A DNA stretch of 46,979 bases from Gammaproteobacteria bacterium (GTDB lineage Bacteria; Pseudomonadota; Gammaproteobacteria; DSM-16500): NCBI GenBank assembly GCA_013288395.1, contig JABDBV010000004.1, positions 1-46,979 of the forward strand, written 5' to 3'. A program made the translations under genes and the position numbers. Of this stretch, positions 38,247 through 46,979 are shown piece after piece; the first letter of the stretch is position 1; the number at the start of each line of letters is the position of its first letter. The notes beneath the pieces are model-generated. The model searched no databases. It was not told the origin of the DNA and worked only from the letters and a program-made list of their open reading frames with translations.

Positions 38247-39675
38247 TTTTTTTCATACGGCGACTTTTGCATTTGTGCCGCCTTTTCGTCTAACGCTAGC
38301 AGATGGCAACGTGATCCATGCTGAAGAAGTCGTGCGGCTACTACCTAAAAAACGTTTAGTGGCATTTGGCACGTGGCAGCAAACGCCTATCGTTGCCAAA
38401 TTATTTTTTGATCCTCACCATGCGAAACGTGATATGGAACGTGATGCAGCTGGCATTGCCGCTCTTCTAGAAAATAATATTCCTACACCACCATTACTTT
38501 ACCAAGGTGTCAGCGAAGATGGTCGTATTCATGTGCTTATTTACGAACGTATCTATGATGCGCTGAGTTTGGAAGAAGCTTGGCGTAACAGAGAAAATGC
38601 CAACGATATGCTGTCAATTCTGCGTCCCGTTATTGTAGAAATCGCAACGCAGCATGTGTTGGGTGTGGTGCAACATGATTTACACTTAAATAATTTTCTA
38701 CTAACAAAAAAGAAAATTTACACACTAGACGGTGCGCAAATCGAAACCTGTCCGCGTTTATTATCCAAAAAGAAAAGCATGAGAAATTTAGCGCTCTTTC
38801 TTTCACAACTGGGTGTGGGGGTGGAAAATTGTCAGGAAGCGTTATTTAAACTCTATGCCAAAGCGCGCGGTTGGATGATAAAAAAATCCGACATTCTTTA
38901 CATTTTTTATCTCATCAAACAATGGGATGAAAAGCGCTGGCATCGTTATGAAAAGAAAATTTTCAGAAATTGCACTGATTTTTCGCATCTCAACTATTGG
39001 TGTTCAGACGTGATGGTTGATAGGCGTGCTCTTTTTCCCGAGATGAGTGCTTTTTTAAAGAATCCCGAATCTTTATTCAGTCATCCTGCCTCGCAATTAC
39101 TAAAAGCAGGACGGTCGAGTACCGTGATCAAAGTAGTGTTAGATAATAAAACATACATAGTGAAACGCTATAATCTAAAAAATAGCTTACATTTTCTAAG
39201 ACGTTGTTTGCGTCCTACACGTGCAAGGCGGTCTTGGCGATTGTCACATAAATTAAATTTATTTGGCGTAGCGATAGCAAAGCCCATCGCCTTCATAGAA
39301 AGAAGCGTGTTGGGTTTGCGGGGCAAATCATATTATGTCTCTGACTATATTTCATCGGAACATATAGGCGATTATTTTACTCGTCATCAACATGATGTAA
39401 AAAAGACAGATGCAATGGTGGAGCGTGTCGTTTTGTTATTAAAAAATTTAGCAAAGCTCGAAATGACGCACGGTGATTTGAAAATGACAAACATATTAAT
39501 GGATCAACGCGAACAACCAGTGTTAATTGATTTAGATGGCACATCGGAATACGCAACACTAACCGGCTTAAGACAAGCCTGGGACAAGGAAATTCAGCGG
39601 TTTTTACAGAATTTTGAAACGATGCCAACGATTGCAGAAAAGTTTAAAAGCTTGCTCTTGTTAGAAAGGAATTAA
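38209..39675 (+). CDS. Tandem protein-kinase-like (Kdo/WaaP-like) protein with two HxD loops
   Basis: VVQHDLHLNNFLLTKKKIYTLDGAQ and EMTHGDLKMTNILMDQREQPVLIDLDGT; ATG overlaps the waaP 3' end. Confidence 0.75.
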   Translation: METHTVIIPSQFDFFHTATFAFVPPFRLTLADGNVIHAEEVVRLLPKKRLVAFGTWQQTPIVAKLFFDPHHAKRDMERDAAGIAALLENNIPTPPLLYQGVSEDGRIHVLIYERIYDALSLEEAWRNRENANDMLSILRPVIVEIATQHVLGVVQHDLHLNNFLLTKKKIYTLDGAQIETCPRLLSKKKSMRNLALFLSQLGVGVENCQEALFKLYAKARGWMIKKSDILYIFYLIKQWDEKRWHRYEKKIFRNCTDFSHLNYWCSDVMVDRRALFPEMSAFLKNPESLFSHPASQLLKAGRSSTVIKVVLDNKTYIVKRYNLKNSLHFLRRCLRPTRARRSWRLSHKLNLFGVAIAKPIAFIERSVLGLRGKSYYVSDYISSEHIGDYFTRHQHDVKKTDAMVERVVLLLKNLAKLEMTHGDLKMTNILMDQREQPVLIDLDGTSEYATLTGLRQAWDKEIQRFLQNFETMPTIAEKFKSLLLLERN

Positions 39676-39677
39676 AC

Positions 39678-41135
39678 ATGCAACATTTACAAAACCGAAC
39701 CCTGTTCAAAGAATCAAATTTCATCAACGGCCAATGGCAGCCAGCCGATTCTGGCAAAGCATTCCCCGTTGTCAACCCTTTCGATGGCATAGTACTGGGT
39801 CACGTCCCCGACTGCAGCAGCGCAGAAACCAAACGCGCCATTGAAGCAGCGCACAATGCGTTGCCTGACTGGCGCGCGCGCTCAGCAAAAGAGCGATCCG
39901 ATTTACTTTTAGTTTGGGCGCATTTAATTGAACAAAACAAAGAAGATTTAGCAGAGATCATGACACTCGAACAAGGCAAGCCACTGCTAGAAGCGCGCGG
40001 CGAAATCGATTATGCAACCGCATTTATTAAGTGGTTTGCAGAAGAGGGCCGTCGTGTATATGGCGATGTGATTCCTTCCAATAAACGCAACCAACGATTA
40101 ATCGTCATCAAGCAAGCGATAGGTGTGGTCGCAGCGATCACACCATGGAATTTTCCCGCTGCGATGATCACAAGAAAAATTGCACCAGCACTAGCCGTGG
40201 GTTGTACAACAGTAATAAAACCTGCTGAAGATACGCCATTTAGTGCATTGGCATTAGCTGTGCTTGCAGAAAAAGCAGGCATTCCAGCAGGTGTCATTAA
40301 TATTATCACCGGCAATCCTGAAATAATTGGAATGGAGTTAACATCGAACCCCTTAGTGAGAAAACTATCTTTTACGGGTTCTACTGCGGTAGGAAAATTA
40401 CTGATGGCGCAATGCGCAAGCACCATTAAGAAAATTTCATTAGAATTAGGCGGCAATGCGCCATTTATCATATTCGATGATGCAGACATTGATGCAGCCG
40501 TGCAGGGCACCATTGCTTCTAAATTCCGTAACACGGGACAAACTTGTGTATGCGCTAACAGAATCTTTGTACATGATGCAATCTATACGGAATACACCAA
40601 AAAATTAATACACGCGGTTGCAGCATTGAAAGTAGGTAATGGATTAGAAAAAGGCGTGCAACAAGGCCCGTTAATTAATGAAGATGCACTAGCAAAAGTA
40701 AAAGAACACATTGCGGATGCTTTAGAAAAAGGCGGCCAACTGGTACAGGGCGGGAAACCCCACCCATTAGGCGGTTTGTTTTTTGAGCCTACTGTATTGA
40801 CCGAAGCAAACATTTCCATGCGTCTTGCACAAGAAGAAACCTTTGGCCCTGTTGCATCTTTATTTAGATTTCACACAGAAGAAGAAGTTATCAAGCTTGC
40901 CAATGACACATCCTATGGATTGGCATCGTATTTTTACAGCAATAATATAGAACGAGTCTGGCGAGTAGCTGAGGCACTAGAATACGGCATGGTAGGAATC
41001 AACACCGGCATACTCTCAACCGAAGTCGCCCCCTTCGGCGGCGTAAAAGAATCCGGCATCGGCCGCGAAGGCTCAAAGTACGGAATAGACGATTATCTAG
41101 AAATTAAGTATTTGTGCATAGGGTCCGGCCAGTAG
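39678..41135 (+). CDS. gabD: NAD(P)-dependent succinate-semialdehyde dehydrogenase family protein
   Basis: ITPWNFPAAMITRKIAPALAVGCTTVIKPAEDTP; LELGGNAPFIIFDDADID; GQTCVCANRIFV. Confidence 0.85.
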   Translation: MQHLQNRTLFKESNFINGQWQPADSGKAFPVVNPFDGIVLGHVPDCSSAETKRAIEAAHNALPDWRARSAKERSDLLLVWAHLIEQNKEDLAEIMTLEQGKPLLEARGEIDYATAFIKWFAEEGRRVYGDVIPSNKRNQRLIVIKQAIGVVAAITPWNFPAAMITRKIAPALAVGCTTVIKPAEDTPFSALALAVLAEKAGIPAGVINIITGNPEIIGMELTSNPLVRKLSFTGSTAVGKLLMAQCASTIKKISLELGGNAPFIIFDDADIDAAVQGTIASKFRNTGQTCVCANRIFVHDAIYTEYTKKLIHAVAALKVGNGLEKGVQQGPLINEDALAKVKEHIADALEKGGQLVQGGKPHPLGGLFFEPTVLTEANISMRLAQEETFGPVASLFRFHTEEEVIKLANDTSYGLASYFYSNNIERVWRVAEALEYGMVGINTGILSTEVAPFGGVKESGIGREGSKYGIDDYLEIKYLCIGSGQ

Positions 41136-41162
41136 TTGCCCATAGGCGTCAAGCTAACAGAG

Positions 41163-41374
41163 GGGGTCAAGTCTCTCCTTAACGAATAAATAATTATCAC
41201 ATGGTGTTAATTGCGCTAATTTGCACCAACCTTTGCGACAGCATGCTTAATCAACTCGTATATTCCGTTAATCTTATTAAATTAAAAGGGATTGGAAATT
41301 TCTTAATACTGAGTAGACTTTCAAGCAGGAGATTGTGTGAGTAAATTTTATTCGTTAAGAAGAGACTTGACCCC
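41163..41374. mobile_element. MITE-like element with GGGGTCAAGTCTC terminal inverted repeats
   Basis: ggggtcaagtctctccttaacgaataaa (41163..41190) against the reverse complement of 41347..41374 (ggggtcaagtctcttcttaacgaataaa), one mismatch. Confidence 0.8.
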
Positions 41375-41395
41375 ATTGATGGACAATAACCAAGA

Positions 41396-42916
41396 TTACC
41401 CAATCTCAAAATGAATCCCCTGCGCAAGCGTCAATCCCGCACCCCAATTAATGGTATTAGTCTGACGGCGCATATACGCTTTCCACGCATCTGAACCCGC
41501 TTCTCTCCCACCACCCGTTTCTTTTTCACCTCCAAACGCTCCACCGATTTCAGCGCCTGAAGTGCCTATATTCACATTTGCAATGCCGCAATCACTGCCG
41601 CGCACAGAAAGAAAGGTTTCCGCGTGTTGTAAATGACTGGTAAAGATGGCAGAAGAAAGCCCGAAATTTGAATGATTGTGCATCGCTATCGCTTCATCCA
41701 AAGTTTTATATTTCATCACATACAATAACGGCCCAAAGGTTTCCTTTTGCACGATGTCCCAATCATTTTGAGCAGCAATGATTGTGGGTTCCACAAAAAA
41801 CCCAGGGCGCTCTAGCGACTTACCGCCCACTAACACCGTGCCGCCTTGTTGTTTTGCCTCAGCAATTGAATTAAGAAAAGTGTCAACCGCCGTTTGGTCG
41901 ATGAGTGGCCCCATCAAATTTTTTTGATCTAGAGGATCGCCAATCGTTATTTTTTTATATGCTTTCACTAAGGCACCCACCAACTTATCATAGACAGACT
42001 CATGTATGATTAATCGTCTGGTGGTCGTGCAGCGTTGGCCAGCCGTGCCAATGGCACCAAAAACAATAGGCGTGATGAGAGTAGTTAAATCGGCATACTC
42101 ATCAACAATAATCGCATTGTTGCCACTCAATTCTAACAATGCTCGGCCCAAGCGATTAGCAATGAGTACATTAATTTCTTTGCCGACAGCAGTTGATCCT
42201 GTAAATGAAACAAGCGGCACGCGCGTGTCGCAAGCGAGATGATTAACCATTCCATTTTTATCCGAAATGATCAGCGAAAAAATACCACGGTAACCAAATT
42301 GATCTGCCACTTTATTACAAATATGCTGCACGGCGATTGCGCATAGCGCAGTCTTAGGCGATGGCTTCCAAATAACCGTATTGCCGCACACGGCTGCAAC
42401 AAAGGCATTCCATGCCCAAACAGCCACAGGAAAATTAAACGCACTAATCACAGCTGTCACACCGAGTGGATGCCATTGTTCATACATACGATGCATTGCC
42501 CGTTCCGAATGCATAGTTTTACCATACAGCATACGCGATTGACCAACAGCAAGGTCTGCCATGTCTATCATTTCTTGCACTTCACCATCGCCTTCTTGTT
42601 TGGATTTCCCCATCTCCAGAGACACTAAACTGCCTAGCAAATCTTTGTATTTGCGCAACTCATCACCGATTGCGCGTACAAGCTCGCCGCGTTTCGGTGC
42701 AGGCACCTCGCGCCAGCTTAAAAAGGCTTGATGAGCCTCTTTGACTAGATGCTCATAATCTTTATCTGAAGCGCAAAAAATAGTTGCGATAGGTTCACCC
42801 GTAGAAGGATTAAAAGAAATAATGCTGCCGGCATCTTTAGTATGCGACCACCAATGTCCACCTGAACTCGCACCACTGTTTTTTTCATTCAGATGCAGCG
42901 AGGATAATAACTCCAT
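41396..42916 (-). CDS. Aldehyde dehydrogenase, ALDH7 / alpha-aminoadipic semialdehyde dehydrogenase-like
   Basis: [70 protein letters not shown]; start set at 42916. Confidence 0.85.
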   Translation of the reverse strand: MELLSSLHLNEKNSGASSGGHWWSHTKDAGSIISFNPSTGEPIATIFCASDKDYEHLVKEAHQAFLSWREVPAPKRGELVRAIGDELRKYKDLLGSLVSLEMGKSKQEGDGEVQEMIDMADLAVGQSRMLYGKTMHSERAMHRMYEQWHPLGVTAVISAFNFPVAVWAWNAFVAAVCGNTVIWKPSPKTALCAIAVQHICNKVADQFGYRGIFSLIISDKNGMVNHLACDTRVPLVSFTGSTAVGKEINVLIANRLGRALLELSGNNAIIVDEYADLTTLITPIVFGAIGTAGQRCTTTRRLIIHESVYDKLVGALVKAYKKITIGDPLDQKNLMGPLIDQTAVDTFLNSIAEAKQQGGTVLVGGKSLERPGFFVEPTIIAAQNDWDIVQKETFGPLLYVMKYKTLDEAIAMHNHSNFGLSSAIFTSHLQHAETFLSVRGSDCGIANVNIGTSGAEIGGAFGGEKETGGGREAGSDAWKAYMRRQTNTINWGAGLTLAQGIHFEIG

Positions 42917-42926
42917 ACTTAAATCC

Positions 42927-44012
42927 TTATAAATAGTAGTCGCCAAAGCGGTTGCTGGTAATTTCTTCAAGCGTAAATTGTTCTAAACGCACAAATCCAT
43001 GGTAACGATTAGGGCTATTCAGAATAATATCAGCGACGCAGCAAACATTTGAAGCGGTCGTTAACTGAATGGCAGACCAACGGTGCTTTTCAATTTTTTT
43101 CGGGTAGAATTTTTTTACATAACTTTCTTCTACATAATGATTGTCTTTCGTGCCAGTCACGGACACATAAACCAGCACCACATCTTGACTAGTCTTAGGT
43201 ATTGCATTTTCAAAAATATGTTTCAAGGTTTCGCGTTCGGAATTTAATTTCATATCATTCATCAAAAATTTAATTTTTTCGCAATGACCAGGATAACGAA
43301 TGGTTTTATAGCTGATATGTTTAACTTTGTCATAATAGGTTTCAGCAAGACTACCAATGCCGCCAGAAGTATTAAATGCCTCATACGTTAATCCATCAAT
43401 TTTAATTTCTTCTAAGCCTTCTAATGGCTGTAACGCCACTAATTTTCCATTCTCAATACCATGGCACGGATTGCCATATTCATTGATGAGTCCGTCTGTG
43501 GACCAGGTGAGGGAATATTGCAACGCATTACTAATATTAAGAGGCAGCGCGCCCACTCGCATTTTAACGTCATCCAACTTGGGAAAATGTTTCATCAGAT
43601 CATGCGCGACAATGCTAATAAAACCAGGTGCGAGCCCGCATTGCGGCACAAAGGCGTTTTGCGAACCATTTGAAATTTCCATCACCGCTTTGGTGGTTTC
43701 CACGTCTTCTGTTAAATCAAAATAATGTATGTGGTTTTCAGCTGCAATACGCGCAATATCTTTATTGCAAAAAAAAGGCAAAGACGAAATAATGGCTTCA
43801 ATATGATTTTTTTGGATATAAGTAGACACCGCACTACGGTCAGTGGCATCAAGAATTGTATATTGAAAATTAGGCAAACCTGTTAGTCGCCGTTCATAGG
43901 GAATTTTTTTGTGTATATCTGCCAAATGCACAACGTAATCATTGGTGCGCGCTAACAAAACGGTGATCAATGAGCCAATTTTACCTGCACCCATCACCAT
44001 CACTTGATGCAT
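42927..44012 (-). CDS. Saccharopine dehydrogenase (glutamate-forming type) family protein
   Basis: [48 protein letters not shown]. Confidence 0.85.
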   Translation of the reverse strand: MHQVMVMGAGKIGSLITVLLARTNDYVVHLADIHKKIPYERRLTGLPNFQYTILDATDRSAVSTYIQKNHIEAIISSLPFFCNKDIARIAAENHIHYFDLTEDVETTKAVMEISNGSQNAFVPQCGLAPGFISIVAHDLMKHFPKLDDVKMRVGALPLNISNALQYSLTWSTDGLINEYGNPCHGIENGKLVALQPLEGLEEIKIDGLTYEAFNTSGGIGSLAETYYDKVKHISYKTIRYPGHCEKIKFLMNDMKLNSERETLKHIFENAIPKTSQDVVLVYVSVTGTKDNHYVEESYVKKFYPKKIEKHRWSAIQLTTASNVCCVADIILNSPNRYHGFVRLEQFTLEEITSNRFGDYYL

Positions 44013-44049
44013 GCTACGCTCCTTACTGTAGAGTGACTATGCCAGTGGC

Positions 44050-44868
44050 TTAGAGTGCCCCTGGCGGTTTAAGCCGAGGATTAAAGCTAGATTCAGCTAA
44101 AATACCTTCTCTTTTCATTTCATCCGCTGATGGCAGGGGTTTACCATCTGCAATATCGCCCAAAATATTAAAAATTTTGATGCCCATGGGATCTTCGCCC
44201 GTTTCCTGTTTTAAAGAGGCTTTAAAACTCGTTCCATCTGCGGTAGCAAGATTTTGCGTGCTGATATCTTCAGAGGTGCTAGTAATGGGTACGGCTGGAC
44301 TGTCGCTGAAACGTACATCCTTGCCGCCGTAATCTTTTTGAATGCTAGCAGTCAATGTGTCTACACAGCTTGCAATGATGCCCATCGCTTGTTTGTTATC
44401 ACCTAACCGTACATTTTCTTTTTTATTCGTCAGCTCTGTTGTCAATATTTCGGCAAATTGATCAATGAGCGCTTCTTGTTGTTTATTGGGATCGAGTTTT
44501 TTCTTGTTCTTGGGTGTGAGTTTAAACATTTTTTTCAAAAACTCTTTGAATGAATTTTTTAATTCATCTTTTTGTAATTCATTCGGTGTTTTCATTAATA
44601 AATTAGGATCAAATTTAAAAGACAAATCTTTTTGCAATACGTGAGACAAGCAAGTTGTGCGCAATTCTTTTTGCAGGTCTTTGTCATTTCTCAAGCTATC
44701 GGTAGTGACGTGCATATTTTTATTTTCATGCAAGCTTTGCATGATCCTGGCAGTCAGCTTGCTCACTTCATCCATGCCCAATTTTAATTGCTGCAGGAAT
44801 TTTTCAATTTCCCGTTTGACTTCTTCTAAAGCGGAGGATTGAATCGTCATCTTGGTATTCCTCTTCAT
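44050..44868 (-). CDS. Hypothetical protein, charged/helical
   Basis: 272-aa ORF, Lys/Glu-rich, coiled-coil-like N-terminus; start may be at MTIQSS (44850). Confidence 0.6.
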   Translation of the reverse strand: MKRNTKMTIQSSALEEVKREIEKFLQQLKLGMDEVSKLTARIMQSLHENKNMHVTTDSLRNDKDLQKELRTTCLSHVLQKDLSFKFDPNLLMKTPNELQKDELKNSFKEFLKKMFKLTPKNKKKLDPNKQQEALIDQFAEILTTELTNKKENVRLGDNKQAMGIIASCVDTLTASIQKDYGGKDVRFSDSPAVPITSTSEDISTQNLATADGTSFKASLKQETGEDPMGIKIFNILGDIADGKPLPSADEMKREGILAESSFNPRLKPPGAL

Positions 44869-44917
44869 TCATGAGGCTTTAATCGTTATTATACCTTGAA
44901 TTTAACCCTATAGAGTA

Positions 44918-46933
44918 ATGATACATAAGGCAAATATGAGCTCCCCCGGTATTCTGAGGATCGCGCTACCTACGCCATTGCGGAGGTTATTTGATTATCT
45001 GCCTCCTCAAGCTGTTGATCCCAAAGCCTTATTCCCAGGTGTGCGCGTGAAAGTTCCTTTTCAATCGCGCACTTTAGTAGGAATTTTAACCGAAGTCGTC
45101 AGCACATCGTCCATCTCTCATGAAAAACTTAAACCCGCACTAGAACTGCTTGATCAAGAAGCCATTTTACCGCCTGATATTTACCAGCTGTGTCTGTGGG
45201 CGGCAGATTATTACCATTGCTCATTGGGCGAAGTTTTGTCATCGGCGTTACCCGTGTTATTACGTAAGGGCAAACCTGCCGAAGCCAAAACAAAATGGCC
45301 GGTGTCAGGAGGCAGTACTGAACCGCAATTGAAATTAAATGATGCGCAACACTATGCAGTGAATAGCGTTTGTGAGGCAGCTAATCAATTTCTCCCGTTT
45401 TTATTAGATGGGGTGACTGGCAGCGGTAAAACAGAAGTGTATTTGCGTAGCATTGCATCCATGTTGCAAGCCGGTAAGCAGGTATTAGTGCTCGTACCTG
45501 AAATCAGTTTAACGCCACAGACCATTGAACGTTTTCGCGCGCGCTTTTCAGTGCCAGTTGCTGCATTACATTCAGGCATGACAGAACTCGCTCGACTAAA
45601 AGTCTGGTTAGGCGCTCGTGCCAATGAAGTAAAAATTGTGATTGGCACGCGATCGGCTATTTTCACACCCTTTGCAGAATTAGGTCTTATCATCGTCGAT
45701 GAAGAACATGATCAATCATTCAAACAACAAGACCGTTTTCGTTATCACGCGCGTGATTTAGCGGTGATGCGCGCAAGCATTCTTCGTATTCCCATTGTAT
45801 TGGGTTCGGCTACTCCTTCACTTGAATCATTACTCAATGTGAAACGCAACCGTTATACATTACTGACATTACCGCTGCGTGCTGGGGATGCCAAAATGCC
45901 GGAATATGCCTTGATTGATCTAAGATCAGCGCACATAGAAGAGGGAATGTCAGATCCCTTATTACAAGCTGTGCGTCATCATCTAGCAGAAAATAATCAA
46001 GTGATGTTGTTTCTCAACCGGCGCGGCTTTGCACCCGTTTACTATTGCACAGAATGCACATGGATGGCTGGCTGCAAACGTTGTGATACACGCATGGTGT
46101 ATCATCGTACAACGAAACGCTTGCAATGCCATCATTGTGATGCGCAGAGTGCCATTCCCATTCAATGCACGCAATGCGGAAGTACCGCTTTGCAACCAGT
46201 CGGATTAGGCACGCAACGTCTTGAACAATTACTAACAAAACAATTTCCGGATACGCCCATTATTCGTGTTGATCGAGACAGCACACGTCGTAAAGGTTCG
46301 ATGCAAAGCTTATTAGACCAAATTCACACTGAACCAAAAGCAATTTTATTAGGCACGCAGATGCTTGCTAAAGGTCATCATTTTCCTAATGTAACCTTAG
46401 TGGGAATGGTCGAAGCGGACAGTGGTTTATTCAGCGCAGATTTTCGTGCGGCAGAGCAAATGGGACAATTATTAATGCAAGTGTCTGGCCGCGCAGGCCG
46501 CGCAGAAAAACCTGGCACGGTGATGATTCAAACACGTCATCCCGATCATCAGAGCATTCAAACCTTAATTCATCAAGGCTACCAGCCTTTTGCACAAATG
46601 TTATTAACCGAACGCGAACAAGCCATTTTACCGCCGTTTTCTTATTTTGCCGTGTTTAAAGCAGAAGCATATACGGAAGAAAGTGCGAGTGGGTTTCTAT
46701 CAATGATTAAGACATTGTGCGCGGTGGCCAAAGAAACGATAACAGTGCTTGGGCCTGTGTCTGCTGTTATTGCTAAACGTAAAGGTCTTTATTGCCAGCA
46801 ATTATTAATTAAATCTAATCAACGCGGCGTTTTACAGCAGTTTTTGAAAAAATTATTAATGGAGATTGAAAAGCAGCCTGCTAAACAATCAGTGAAATGG
46901 GTGTTGGATGTGGATCCGGTTGAGGTGGGGTGA
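44918..46933 (+). CDS. priA: Primosomal protein N' (replication restart helicase)
   Basis: LLDGVTGSGKTEVYLRSIASML; VDEEHDQSFKQQDRFRYHARDLA; zinc-binding cysteines YYCTECTWMAGCKRCDTRM...CHHCDAQ...CTQCGS. Confidence 0.96.
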   Translation: MIHKANMSSPGILRIALPTPLRRLFDYLPPQAVDPKALFPGVRVKVPFQSRTLVGILTEVVSTSSISHEKLKPALELLDQEAILPPDIYQLCLWAADYYHCSLGEVLSSALPVLLRKGKPAEAKTKWPVSGGSTEPQLKLNDAQHYAVNSVCEAANQFLPFLLDGVTGSGKTEVYLRSIASMLQAGKQVLVLVPEISLTPQTIERFRARFSVPVAALHSGMTELARLKVWLGARANEVKIVIGTRSAIFTPFAELGLIIVDEEHDQSFKQQDRFRYHARDLAVMRASILRIPIVLGSATPSLESLLNVKRNRYTLLTLPLRAGDAKMPEYALIDLRSAHIEEGMSDPLLQAVRHHLAENNQVMLFLNRRGFAPVYYCTECTWMAGCKRCDTRMVYHRTTKRLQCHHCDAQSAIPIQCTQCGSTALQPVGLGTQRLEQLLTKQFPDTPIIRVDRDSTRRKGSMQSLLDQIHTEPKAILLGTQMLAKGHHFPNVTLVGMVEADSGLFSADFRAAEQMGQLLMQVSGRAGRAEKPGTVMIQTRHPDHQSIQTLIHQGYQPFAQMLLTEREQAILPPFSYFAVFKAEAYTEESASGFLSMIKTLCAVAKETITVLGPVSAVIAKRKGLYCQQLLIKSNQRGVLQQFLKKLLMEIEKQPAKQSVKWVLDVDPVEVG

Positions 46934-46979
46934 TCTTGTTTCTTGGCTTCTTGTCCTCTCGCCCTCTCGCCCTCACCCC

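Noticed and set aside
40010-40534. 174-aa minus-strand ORF over gabD
   Set aside because: Antisense shadow of a well-supported aldehyde dehydrogenase gene.

Overview
The window looks like a bacterial chromosome segment, probably gammaproteobacterial. A Legionellales-like lineage is possible but unproven. Most of it is ordinary core genome: parB, thpR, an HD-domain hydrolase, glmU-glmS, pyrD, uvrD, engB, the ubiK-nudF-parE-parC block, hemC-hemD-hemX-hemY, def-fmt-rsmB, guaC, gmhB-plsC, an LPS-core block (waaG, waaP, a tandem-kinase protein), gabD, a saccharopine-dehydrogenase/ALDH7-type pair, and priA. The main accessory block is 8.3-13.8 kb, between glmS and pyrD. It holds a three-gene set around an MqsA-like Zn-ribbon/HTH protein, a multi-zinc-finger protein apparently frameshifted at an A8 tract, and a large unknown protein with an internal duplication. 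The second notable theme is a dense set of intergenic palindromic repeats. These include a 3-copy 83-84 bp MITE-like family, a 2-copy 107 bp family, a 60-bp perfect inverted repeat that supplies the C-terminus of EngB, a nested 9-mer/palindrome array upstream of waaG, and a GGGGTCAAGTCTC-ended MITE. No tRNA, rRNA, CRISPR array, transposase or integrase was recognised. All family calls were made by eye from protein motifs; no searches were run.
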